Assembly (NCBI RefSeq): GCF_000208745.1
Contig: NC_030851.1
Location: 3,128,634-3,192,633 of the forward strand
DNA from: Theobroma cacao
Taxonomy: Eukaryota; Streptophyta; Magnoliopsida; Malvales; Malvaceae
DNA: 64,000 nt
Direction of reading: 5' to 3'
Each line of letters opens with the position of its first letter. Positions within the stretch are counted from its first letter, which is position 1. The position numbers were made by a program, and so were the translations under genes. Positions 51,951 through 63,048 of this stretch are shown here, one piece after another. Below the pieces are notes generated by a model that saw only the letters and a list, made by a program, of their open reading frames with translations, was not told the DNA's origin and made no database searches.

Positions 51951-54900
51951 GTTTATTTGGCTTAATTTTTTTTCAGTTTATTTACTTATTAAAAATAAAA
52001 GTTAGGTCAAACATGATTTTTTAAGAAGGTTTAAAAAAAATAATTTTTTTAAGAATAAAATTAAAAAAAAAAGAAACTTAAAAGGAAACTTCAAGGATGA
52101 CCTTTTTCTTTTTTTTGAAAAAAACACATTAATTTTTCAAGAAATAGCCCTCTCTTGATTAATCTCCCTCTCCTATTCTTCTCTCTGCAAATTACCATTA
52201 TTCAACGTAAATCATGATTTCTCTCTTCTCTATCTCTCTCTCAACAAAAACTAATAAAAAAACAAAAGAATCAACAACAGAATATCAAAATTTAAATTTT
52301 TTTTTGTTTTTACAAAGATTAAGAGACAAAAAAAATCTAAAATTCAAAACTGTATTTAGATACTATTTAAAGTTTTTCTCTCTTTTTCACCAAAAAAGAT
52401 TTTAATGTTAAATATATTGTTTCCTCTTTTCTGTTCTTTTTTTAGGATTAAAGTATCATGGTTCAATTACTTGTTAGATCAACAAAAATCTAATACTATT
52501 GTTATTATACAAGTTTGAAAGTTGTTCTTTTTTTTTTATTGATTTGTTCGATTTTAACATATGAAATTATATATAAACTTGAAGCATTACATTATAGTTT
52601 ATTAGGTGATTAAAGATGATATGAATACTTTTTATGGTAATTTTAACCTAAATTAGAGTTTATATAATTTATTTTGTTAAACAGTTTTAATTTAATTTTA
52701 AAAGTTATTATTTTTCATAAAAACTTAATAATAGCTTTTAAGTTAACAAAAAATTAAGCCAAAAAAACTCTTAATATCCTACATATGTTTTTCTTATTAG
52801 CATAAACTAAATTATCAATTACCATTAAAAAATAATTGAATAAGTCATCGGAGACTTTAGGATATAATTATCAAATCACATGATCATTGTTTTCTCTTTC
52901 GAACCTTCATCAGAAAGCTACTTATGTAAACTTTCACCACTACATGGATTGGATTTCTAAATTCAAACATCACACCAAGGAATAAAAATCCATTAATTCA
53001 AACGCTTCCCTTGTCTTCGTGCCATTAGTCCAATTGCAACCCATCACATGTTTTCAGAATTACAACACACAGTAATATTATATGGTTTTTAACTCAGTGC
53101 TACAGCCAGTCAAAATTGAGATTCCAAATCAAAATATGTTCCTTTCAATTCGTCAGTCTCTAGTCGTTCACAAACATGTCATGTTCAATGGTGCATCCCA
53201 CTTTTCTTACAGTTGACACCTAGGCCCTAGCATATTGATTTGAAGGAAATAAATCACCTGTTTTATGGTTTAGACTTTTAGGCCCTAGCTATTGTAGTTT
53301 TCAACAGAGCCGGCCCTTGGGTAAAGTCACCCAAGCATGGGCTCTAGGCTCTCAATTTGGAGAAGTTTTATAATTTTATAATATAATTTATTTTATTCAA
53401 AATATATAAAAATAATTAATAATTAATAAAATTATTTATTTTTTTATTTTTTTAATTATGTGTCTAATAAATTTTAATTTTAATTTTTTAATTTTTAAAA
53501 TATTATATTATTTCCAATCAACTAACGATCATATATATTTAATCATCTCCAACAACTATTTTTTTCTCACTTATTTCTCCTATTTCCAATCAACATATTT
53601 AATGATTTGTAACAACTATTTTTTTCTTATATATAAAACCAATTATTTATTTTTCAATGTATGATATCTATTTTTGAATTTTTTTTTCTTATTTGCTCTT
53701 TCTTCATTCTTCCTTTAACTTCAATTTTCTTTCAAAAAATACACAAGAAGTCCATTATGTTATTATCTTCATAAAGCCGAGAACCTCATTTGCAATTTGC
53801 AATAAACATTCAACAATTATGTACTATTATTCTAATATTTATAGACTTTTTTACTTTAATTTTTAATTTATATTATATTATTATATTGTCTTTGTTTTAT
53901 GTGATAGTTGATTTATTTGAATTAAAAATTTTGATTGTTGATTTTGTATTAACTATTTAAAAAATATAAAAATTTTACATCTCAAAAAGTTAGAAGAATA
54001 AAAATTTAAAAATTTTTTAATTTTAATAAAAGAATATCTCATTGAATATTTCGTTTTAAACTTTTGAACTTATTGAACCGCCCCCTGATTTTCAATTGTC
54101 AATGTGTTTTTATACTATTTGGTTTTCCATCAAAGAGGATATCAAGACCTCTTTGTTCCCTTTTTGGGTCTAAAAGTCTAAAGAAATCTAAAGAGAAACT
54201 GTTGGCTGGTGAACATTATAGAAGACATACATACCTCTAGTTTTGTTGAATTTAATTAAACAAGAACAATCAATAACCACTTTCGAGGTTTACAATTGGC
54301 TCAAGCGTATGAGTTCTTAAACTCCGAGGTTATCTGCCTGCCATGGATGCTGCAAAAGTATTAGTGTCTTTCTTTGTCTGGTCCCTTCCAATTTTCTTAG
54401 TTAGCATAGTTACAATCACCTAGTGCATGTTTGATGTCACTACTCAAAGCTCAAAATCTTCAGATACTGAAACATCCCTTTAATTTGTTCTATTGTATCA
54501 ATGCTCGATGTTTCCGAATGGCATTAGCCCCAGCAAACTAGCTTAGTCGTGCCATGTTCCGAGCCCTTGACAAGGGTTCACTGTCAGGATCTATGGAATA
54601 CGAGTTAGGCCAGAAGAATTGGTGCAGAACTATAATGATTATAAAAATCATAGCCCTTGTCTTGGTTCATAAAATATAAAGAAATACCGTACTAAAATTA
54701 TGATCACATGTAGATGTGGCTGGAGTTGATATTTACTTATGATACGTAACTATTGGCTCTGTGCCTTTCTCTCCATCACCGGCTTTTCGCCACACAGGTA
54801 ACTTATCCTTTTTCATTGTCATTTTGTGTTACAGTAACTAAATCCGACTAGATTTTGTAGACAATTTGAAAATTGGTTGAACATAGTTAGCAAGCAGAAG

Positions 54901-55087
54901 CCTGGAATGAAACAGAGACATGAGAAAGTATTCACTAATTCGATTTACAGGCATACACAGGATTAGCTTGCTCCTGTTCGTTCTTTCCAAAGCGAAATAG
55001 GGATTGCATAGAGAACAAAAAGGCTTAGCTCTAAAACACTTAAGCCTATCTTGCTCCGTGGATTAGTACATTAATTACACGAACTAA
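51951..55087. other. Intergenic, downstream of the J-domain gene
   Basis: No gene is supported. The sequence is AT-rich throughout 52000-54080. AGAGCCGGCCC at 53306-53316 resembles the terminal repeat of plant hAT/zf-MYM-type elements. The sequence GAACCGCCCCCTGA near 54075-54088 may be the degraded opposite end, but the match is weak. The far right is the 3' UTR of the J-domain gene. Confidence 0.4.
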
Positions 55088-55429
55088 CTACCAACACTGA
55101 TCAGTCTCCCAATTCCTACGACTACAATAACTTGAAAACTCGTATGCAGAAGCAGCTGCCTTTGTTGCAGATGTGAGAGGAGAGGAATGAAAGGGCCGGT
55201 TCCTCCTGTAAAGATCCCGGTCATAATTTGCACGTTTATCTGGGTCTGATAATGTAGAGTATGCTGCATGGATTTTCCTAAATTGATTAGCGGACATTTC
55301 TTTCTGATTGATGGACACAACATCAGGATGACACGTTCTTGCTAGTCTCCTATAGGCCGCCTTGATTTCGTTCCCGTTTGAGCTCATCGGAATCCCCAGA
55401 ACCTCGTACAGTGATGTTGATGAAGCCAT
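55088..55429 (-). CDS. Short J-domain (DnaJ type III) protein
   Basis: A single minus-strand exon of 113 residues. The J domain occupies about residues 6-73: SLYEVLGIP, helix II KAAYRRLARTCHPD with HPD at 34-36, and YSTLSDPDKRANYDRDLY. A short Ser-rich tail ends RRNWETDQCW. J proteins stimulate Hsp70 ATPase through the HPD loop, so co-chaperone activity is expected. The family looks like the small J11/J20 group of plants, whose members are mostly plastid-targeted. Here the J domain begins almost at the N-terminus and an in-frame stop (TAA) lies ten codons upstream of the ATG, so no transit peptide is encoded unless an unseen upstream exon exists. A TATA box at 55588-55580 gives a leader of about 120 nt, which argues against such an exon. 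Its place near ARO and CSP genes matches the remembered Arabidopsis J11 setting. Confidence 0.9.
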   Translation of the reverse strand: MASSTSLYEVLGIPMSSNGNEIKAAYRRLARTCHPDVVSINQKEMSANQFRKIHAAYSTLSDPDKRANYDRDLYRRNRPFHSSPLTSATKAAASAYEFSSYCSRRNWETDQCW

Positions 55430-55579
55430 ATTCAGTTCCAAGATACTTGGTTAAGTTTTTTCTCTCCAGGCTGTCTCAGGTTTTTCTGAAGAATAGACTT
55501 GGTGATAAGGCCAAAACTTTCAAACAGAGGAAGCTGATGGTTTTTGTGAGGTAACAAAGATTTTGAAGGGATGTGGGCT

Positions 55580-55588
55580 TTATATATA
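55580..55588 (-). promoter_or_regulatory. TATA box of the J-domain gene
   Basis: TATATATAA on the minus strand, about 155 bp upstream of the start codon at 55429. Placement and sequence are typical. Confidence 0.6.
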
Positions 55589-57704
55589 GCGGTGAGACAT
55601 GTGATAAGTGGCTACCCATTTTTCTTTTTGAAAAGCAATGGCAACCGATTCAAGGTCGATCACGATTATGATTTGATAAATCCTTATTCAAAGGCTGCTG
55701 TCCCCTTGCTGAGTCAGCCTACTGTTATTTGGATAGGCTTACCCTCAGTGATTGGTCCCACTCCCACCTTCATCTCTGTCCCATCAATGCAGGAAATTTA
55801 GTGGTACATACTGATTTGTAGTTTTCTGCCATTGCAAGATGGACGTCAACTGCTTCACATGGGATTCCATCCAGTTTTTTCCAGTGTAAAATTCAACAAC
55901 ACGTTTAAAGAAAAATTTTCTTCGATATTTTTGGATGTGCCGAGACTTTTCTTACTTTCGAGACCTTTCTCTGATCATATTTATATATTGCAGTAAATGA
56001 AAATTTCACTCAATGTTTTGGTTTGAAGGTGGCCCTTTTCTTTTTGTAGCAAGTCGAGGTGACCCTTTTTATATATCAACTAGTTGGACTTAGCTGTGAT
56101 CCAATCGTCTTAACATGTGGAACGATCAAATGATGCATGGTTGAGTCATTCTGCATGCGATCATAGCTGTACTTTTCTTGTTTTTGTTTTGCTTTTAATT
56201 TGAATAAGATGAATCCTTTTTTGTAACAGAAAGTCAATCTTTTGGGTGTTTTCCTTCAAATTTGATTTTGAAAATGCAAACACCATCCATTAAACTAATA
56301 CTACATCTAAAGCTATCAGCCTCGGGTCCATATATACTCTGTTTTTGTTCTGCTCTCCCTGGAGATATAAGTAGCCTGCACATTTATCTGCAAATCATTT
56401 ACAATCAAAATTGGGTTTCTGCCCATAGCATTTCGTGTTTCTTGTCTCAGCTTTCTAGGAATTCTAACAGAATCATCTGTCATCAAGGCATATTAACAAA
56501 AAACATTAACCGATTGATGAACACTTTAGGTTGCTCATGGTTTTGTCTTTCCCTCTTTGATTGATTTTACAACTGACAAGACATAATCAACAGGGTCTAC
56601 ATCCTTTCAATCTGTATGGGTTTTTTTGTCTTGTTACGTTTGTACTATAGCCCAAACCCAAGTCCCCACCACCTATTAATACTACTATTGTTTTATAAAA
56701 TAAAATCGATTGTTTTATCAGAGCTTTCAAAGTTTTTGGATTGATTTAAATGTCCTTGATTGAATCGGTTATGGGCAATGAATTTACATATTCTTTATCA
56801 CAATCCTCCAAAGCATCTTGGCATTTCAAGTCTATAACCACCATTCAAACTAGATTTTTGTCATCCTCTGGAGTGGCTCTGTTACCCTTACGGCTGCAAG
56901 AGGGGTCCAAGACTTCGTTATCTCTCTCCGTTTCGTGTTCCCTGATAAATTACAGTTTGAAGAAAGAGAATTGAAAAACATGAGTACTTAAATGGGCTGC
57001 AAAACCATTTCATCCAATTGGCACAAAAACCCAATTATTCCTCGTGGGCTTTGTGGGGAAAATAAATCGTCATGGGTAGTCAATGGCTTAGGTTTGCACC
57101 CAAAAAAAAACTTGGGTTATAGGCCTAAAGTCTTCTCTTTAGGCTCGATCCGATTCGGCCGAAACTGGGTTCAACGGTTCAAACCTTGCCGACTGGATTC
57201 CTTCTCCTTCATCTGTATGCAGCCTTCACCTGTACTGACCGTCGCTAAATTTCTCCACCCGCCAACAACTGACTACACTTTTTGTTTTTTTTCTGGTCTT
57301 TTTCAAAATTTGATGCTCCAATTTTAATTTTTTTAGACTCTTTTGGTGTGGGTTTTAATTTAGTAGCCTCTAATTTTCAGCTTGTTTCGGAGTTTCGCTT
57401 CACTTGATTGTATTGATGATGGCTATTCATTGATGATAAGATAAGAGGCATGATCGGGGTTGCATATACTGAGAAACTTTGAACTTGGTATTGATAATTT
57501 AAAATGCTTTCGGAGCTTTGCTAATTTGTTGATGATAATGATAATTTGTTATTCATGAAGTTGTGTGTTTTTGGTTCAATTAAAAGAAAAAAAAACATGA
57601 AAAAGTTGATGGCAATGAAAATTGTTCGATAATTTTTCTGGGTGTCAAGAGAAAAAAACTTTTTTTTTGTTTCGAATCCGTCGTTCGAAGTTTCGAGCTA
57701 AAAA
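55589..57704. other. Divergent intergenic region between the J-domain and FIONA1-type genes
   Basis: Promoters of both divergent genes should lie here. Open frames at 56262-56564 and 56992-57327 have no domain resemblance; the latter is Asn/Lys-rich and probably decayed repeat. The last 150 bp before 57705 are the likely FIONA1-type leader. Confidence 0.5.
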
Positions 57705-60700
57705 ATGCCAAGCAAGAAGAGGAGAAGAAAGGAAGAGAGACCCAAGATCCACCCAAGAAACAAATACTCCGACAACCCTCCCGATTTCGCTCTCTTAGCT
57801 TCTTTATACCCTTCGTTTAAAGACTTCGTCTTCTACAGTCGCGAAGGCCGACCCAGAATCGACTGGAGCGACTTCAATGCCACCCGCGAGCTCAGCCGCG
57901 TCCTTCTCCTTCACGACCATGGCCTCCACTGGTAAACCCCTCAGCTTGTTCCTTAAATATTGGCTTTTGGTTTGCAATTTTTTTTTTGTCAATTTGAATT
58001 GCATTTTGACAGGTGGATTCCTGATGGGCAGCTCTGCCCTACAGTGCCCAACCGGTCCAACTACATCCATTGGATAGAAGATCTTCTCTCTTCTGACATT
58101 ATTCCCAAAACTAACAGCAATGGAGATAATGTGAGGGGATTTGATATAGGAACTGGAGCCAATTGCATCTACTCTCTTCTTGGTGCGTCGCTTCTGGGCT
58201 GGAGTTTCGTTGCATCAGGTAACATCTTTTGGTTTTCCGCTGTCGTTTACTTAGTTACTATATTTATAATCCATCAATGTGCCATGTGATATTCCGGGTT
58301 GTTATAAACATTGCTAAACTTGATTGCAGATATGACTGATGTAGCGTTAGAATGGGCTGAGAGAAATGTGAAAAGCAATCCACATATTTCAGAATTAATT
58401 GAGATTAGAAATGCTAGATGTTCTCCAAACACCCCTACCTCCGAGGGGTTAAATAATGGTGAGTCTGTTTATTCTGAGGAAGGAGAAGGTTTGCTATCCT
58501 CTTCCATAGATATGCCAGCAAGTGAAGATAAGAGTTATCATGGGCCTCCCATCCTTCTTGATGTGGTAAGGGATGGGGAGAGGTTTGACTTCTGCATGTG
58601 CAATCCCCCATTTTTTGAAAGCATTGAGGAAGCGGGATTGAACCCAAAAACTTCTTGTGGTGGGACTCATGAGGAGATGGTTTGTCTTGGTGGAGAAAAG
58701 GCTTTTATTACTCGTATTATTGACGATAGTGTTGTGTTGAAGCTGTCCTTCCGGTATTATTATTGACATCTCCATCTCTCTTAGCTTAAGTTGTTCCCTT
58801 CACATAATGCTAACCTTTATGTTTGAGTTTGTGCTTAGGTGGTATACTTCAATGGTTGGAAGGAAAGTGAATCTCAAATTCCTAATATCAAAGCTTCGAG
58901 AGGTCGGAGTTACTATAGTCAAAACAACTGAGTTTGTCCAAGGCCAAACATGTCGATGGGGACTTGCTTGGTCCTTTGTGCCACCTGCCAAGAAGATAAT
59001 TTCACCTCATGTGACTGAGAAGAATATGCTTTCTTTCATGCTTGAGGTTTGGCTCTTTTCTTTAGTTTGTCTTAACAGTGTTAAATTTCTTTTGTCTACA
59101 AGCTTATTTGGATTTATGTTGAAGATTCGGAGATATTACATGATTCTTATGTTTGGTTGATTGGCATTAAATGGATTACCTACATTTGATTTTCTGCCCT
59201 GTTTTAAGTTAGACCTTTATGCAGCTTAAAATTTAATAGTACAACTCAAAGCCAAACCCTAAAGGTTGTGAGTTTTGATGCTTAGAATATTAAAAGACAT
59301 AAAATGAAATACATGTACTGACCTTCAGATTGGAATGAATCCAAGGTTCAAATTTATATTCACATTAGTCAAAACATGCACAAGCAAACATTGATTCTAT
59401 CTATTATGCACCCACAGATGCTTGTATGGAGATATAAAATAAATCTTTAGGCCTTCTGTTGCCTTACTTTTATCTATATGTTTATATCATGTGTTGCATT
59501 TTCCTTTTCCTAGTTGTGTAAAATCTCTCAGTTGAACTTTTCTTTTTTGTAGGGTCTTCAACGCCAGTTTGGTGCCATTCATGTATTGCAGTCAGTTGAA
59601 TCCTTTTTCCATGCTGGCGGTGCATGTTGTAAATTGAATGCCTCTTCATTTACAGTTGATGTAAGAAATATTACTGTTCACTTATCATAGGTCTCTTTGA
59701 TTTTTTGTAATTTTGCTCGTGCTTACATGCAGTAAAATCTCATTTTAATAGATTACTGCATCAACTGAGCAATGCAATGCTCTCCTGAACAATGAAGTAA
59801 AACATCTCGATGAAGTTGCTAGTTGCAGTGATGTGCAAGAGGCATCCTCAAACCTGTCCTTTCGTGTTTCAGTATGGTTACCTCCTTGCTTGGCTTGATA
59901 GAATAAGTCTGCAATTAAGACTCTATACATGATTGCAATAATTTTTTAACAGGTTTTTCAGCAAATCCCAGGCACACTTCTTGTGAAAGGATCATTACAG
60001 CATAGAGATAGCCCACTCTCAGGTTCACTTATTGAGCTCCTAATCTTTATAGAATTCAATATTCTTACGATTGTGTTAAAATTTCTAATATGATGGTGTT
60101 CTGCGATGGTGTTCTGTCAGCTTAATTGACCATTCACAACATTTTTTATTTTATCAAATATGAGTTGAACATATGACCATTAACTTGCATAATTCCTGTA
60201 ATTGGTTGACCAAATACTGAGGAAAGGAAAGTTCTTAGAACCTATTGCCTTTACCGGATTAGAAGACTTGTCTAGGTCAAGGCCTAATACTTATATCATG
60301 TTCAGTTCAAGTAGCCAGTTATAGAATGTGAAACTCTACTAGCAAGATACAGAATGTGAAATTTTAGCTCAATTTTCTCTCCAAGTATATTCTTCTCAGT
60401 TAAAAAGAAAGTCTAGAGAACTCACCTTAGTACCCAAATATTGGCCGTGTACAGAGTATTTTATCTCCCACCTCATCTATGTGAGTTGTCCTATGATAAA
60501 CAAAGTTATTGATTTTCTTCATACCGTCTTCATCAATCTTCAATTTTATTTGATTTCTGGCCAGTCTGTTCTTTTAACTTGGTAGTATCTGTATGTTTCT
60601 TTTTAATCAGAAATATGACGAATTTTTAATTTGAGATCACTCCTTATTGATGGCTTTGTGGCTATGATTTAAATCTACCATCCAAAATCTATAGTTACTC

Positions 60701-61019
60701 TGATATCATCAAATACCATTACTCTAGGCAATACGATTATTAATAAAAATTTATGCTGCTTACTGAAAACAATTGGTGAAGTTGTGAATATGCAATATAA
60801 TGAACTGATGTGGGCTTAAAAGGGCTAGTCATTTTGATAATTTGAAGTTGGTTGTCCTATTCCCATCTCTACGATTTAAACTACATATTCAATATCATCA
60901 AGAATCACTAGCTTTGCACTCTTTCTTTTGCAGGATTGTTCTCCTCAATAATCCAACAGTTGGAGGATGCTTTGAGACGTAAATTTTGTAGAGAAAAGGC
61001 TGGCGCCAATTATTTGTAG
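57705..61019 (+). CDS. FIO1: METTL16/FIONA1-type RNA N6-methyladenosine methyltransferase
   Basis: Eight exons: 57705-57931, 58013-58218, 58330-58753, 58839-59046, 59553-59660, 59752-59871, 59953-60022, 60934-61019. They join in frame to 482 residues. A basic N-terminus (KKRRRKEERPKIHPRNKY) leads into a Rossmann methyltransferase domain. The S-adenosylmethionine site is in GFDIGTGANCIYSLLGA (about 117-133), and the catalytic NPPF motif is at 236-239. Conserved blocks GGEKAFITRIIDDS, WYTSMVGRK and CRWGLAWSF follow. Human METTL16 methylates U6 snRNA and hairpins in MAT2A mRNA. Arabidopsis FIONA1 methylates U6 and some mRNAs and affects clock period and flowering. The protein should be nuclear. 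The C-terminal part (about 356-482) is divergent and may carry RNA-binding roles. Intron 7 is long (911 bp). I recall FIO1 sitting beside CSP4 and LAX2 in Arabidopsis, which supports the name. Confidence 0.93.
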
Positions 61020-62091
61020 ACTCCAAACCTTATTCAGCAATGCAGCATTTAGATTTGATACATTTGAAGCTCATACTTAGGATAGGATCCAGTTCAGGTT
61101 CTGCCATGACACTGTCAATATCTGATCTTCGGGGTCTTACCTTCCATGGAATTTTGAACCGGATAAAACAGTGAAAAAATTGAATATTTGTATAACCTTC
61201 TGGTCTGAAGAAAGGCTAGAAGAACATTATAGATTGTATTTTAAAATGGCAAGCAGCAATTCTCGATTTTTAAAGATTGAGTGTGCATCATTCTACATTA
61301 CTGGTCATCCAATGATTTTTCAGTGGGTGTCAGCCAGACAACTTCTCTTTGGCAATTTCCCTTGTTTGTCTTTATCTTGCAGTTTATTAATCGAAATCAC
61401 ACATCATTGAAAGAGAATATTCATCAACCATTGCAATATTGTCGGCATGTTCTGCTCAATGAAACTTCGAGGAAGGGCAACCACTGGTAGTCATTTTGAA
61501 TGGTAAATGACTAATTGCATTCAGTCACACCTTTTCAACACTGCCTGGCCTTTGATTAGGGACTGATATCAAATTTATCAAGTATGAGATCATCTCTCAA
61601 GGATGGGGATCCCTTTCAATCATCCTTTTCGATTGAGTGGCCATAGCTTTTCTGATCCACAAATCTAATGGGTTTATCCTTTTTTTGGTAAAAGGGTATC
61701 TATTGAATTAAAAGCAAATTACATAAGTCTAGGCCAATATATTCCTAATACATCAGCTAATAATAAATAGAACATATTTGGTGGAGGGGCCTCAAAGACA
61801 CATAGGCCTAAAGAGAGATTATACTTTGTTTAACTTTTCCTCCTTTTCCATTTTGAACTTCTCATTTGTTAAAAATCACGCTGAGCTAACAACTATGAAA
61901 GCTGCCATGACAACCAGCTAATAAGTGAAATTTGAAGGTTGTTTCCATATACTAGTACATAACAAAACAAATAAATTTACATGAAAACAAATGACTAGAC
62001 AGCCAATTCCATGGATGAAGAAAACTAGTTACAAGAGAAAATATCACAAATTATTGTACAGAAAGAGAAGAAAATGAACTTCACAAATTCA
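61020..62091. other. Convergent intergenic region
   Basis: 3' UTRs of the FIONA1-type gene (+) and the phosphodiesterase gene (-). A frame at 61171-61410 has no family resemblance and probably lies in the 3' UTR. 61680-61830 contains a T-rich run followed by GGTAAAAGGGTATC and is possibly a retroelement tail, but this is weak. Confidence 0.5.
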
Positions 62092-63048
62092 TCAACACTT
62101 CCCTTCAACCCTGGCGTGTGTAAAGCCAACACAAGCATCAACAAAATCCTCATCAATAAAATCTGTAGAGAAAATTTGCAACCGATCAGCACAACCTTTG
62201 GAAAAGCACTGAGTAATGAACAGCCTAGCATATCCATGAATCCGCCCAGTCACTGGTTTAACACATAACACGGGGTTATCTGCCTGGGGTGTGACTGTAT
62301 TCTCCACCCTGTAAAAGAATTTCCTTGATGAAACTGGTTGTTGCTCGCCCAAATGCTTCAAATTGCTATCAAACTTTGTCGACGGTAAATCTGTGTCTAT
62401 CCAGTTGTCCTTCACATAATTAGCACTCCAGAACGGAGAACCTGCCTTAGGCTTGGGAGACTTACTTGGTTTCCAAACGCAGATAATTCTCTTTGGCAAC
62501 AATTCAGCAATTGTTTTGCCAAAGACGTGATCGTCCTGGTGGATCAGGAACTCCCCAAGTTTTTCCTCCAAGTACTTGTCAAATTCCGGAGGATCCTGGT
62601 GCCCGAATTCAGTGCGGATCTCAAGAATTATGATCTCTGACTGTGTCTCTGACAAGAACTTCTTTACATCATTGATCACAACGTCAACGCTGTAAGTCGA
62701 CAGGATTCCATGGCAAACACGACGATTCTCATTAACTCGAACATCCAGGACCCTGGTGCCTTTAACAAGCTGTTGGTAGATGGACAAAGACTGGCATTGC
62801 GCAAAAGGGCGAGAGATACACGGTATTCCAATCTTGTTGGTGGCAGAATCATGAGTTCCAGGCCATACAATCTGGTTTATATGAACCTTCTCCGGACCGA
62901 GGCCAGCCATCCAATTCTTCCTATCTGCAGGACGGTAGTCGCTACCAGGAAATGTTTCCCCACAACTGTCATGAAGGTCGCACAGCGTTTTCTTCTCCGT
63001 CGAGATTGCCTTACGCCTTTCCATCTGTTTAGACACATGAGACCCCAT
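62092..63048 (-). CDS. PI-PLC X domain-like phosphodiesterase
   Basis: A single minus-strand exon of 318 residues. The X-domain-like core starts at about residue 55 with HINQIVWPGTHDSATNK, whose His66 corresponds to the first catalytic histidine of the phosphatidylinositol-specific phospholipase C fold. DVRVNE supplies Arg/Glu ligands, and His113 in CHGILS matches the second catalytic His. The C-terminal half ends QIFSTDFIDEDFVDACVGFTH, conserved in this plant family. There is no Y, EF-hand or classical C2 domain, so it resembles the bacterial-type X-only enzymes. The substrate is unproven. There is no signal peptide. Residues MGSHVSK give a possible N-myristoylation site (Gly2, Ser6), which would tether it to membranes. 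A (TCC)n/(TTC)n tract at 63099-63125 lies in the leader. I recall an intronless homologue next to CSP2 in Arabidopsis. Confidence 0.93.
   Translation of the reverse strand: MGSHVSKQMERRKAISTEKKTLCDLHDSCGETFPGSDYRPADRKNWMAGLGPEKVHINQIVWPGTHDSATNKIGIPCISRPFAQCQSLSIYQQLVKGTRVLDVRVNENRRVCHGILSTYSVDVVINDVKKFLSETQSEIIILEIRTEFGHQDPPEFDKYLEEKLGEFLIHQDDHVFGKTIAELLPKRIICVWKPSKSPKPKAGSPFWSANYVKDNWIDTDLPSTKFDSNLKHLGEQQPVSSRKFFYRVENTVTPQADNPVLCVKPVTGRIHGYARLFITQCFSKGCADRLQIFSTDFIDEDFVDACVGFTHARVEGKC

Noticed and set aside
56992..57327. 111-codon plus-strand frame before the FIONA1-type gene
   Set aside because: The composition looks like translated repeat sequence, and it lies in the divergent promoter region with no splice context.
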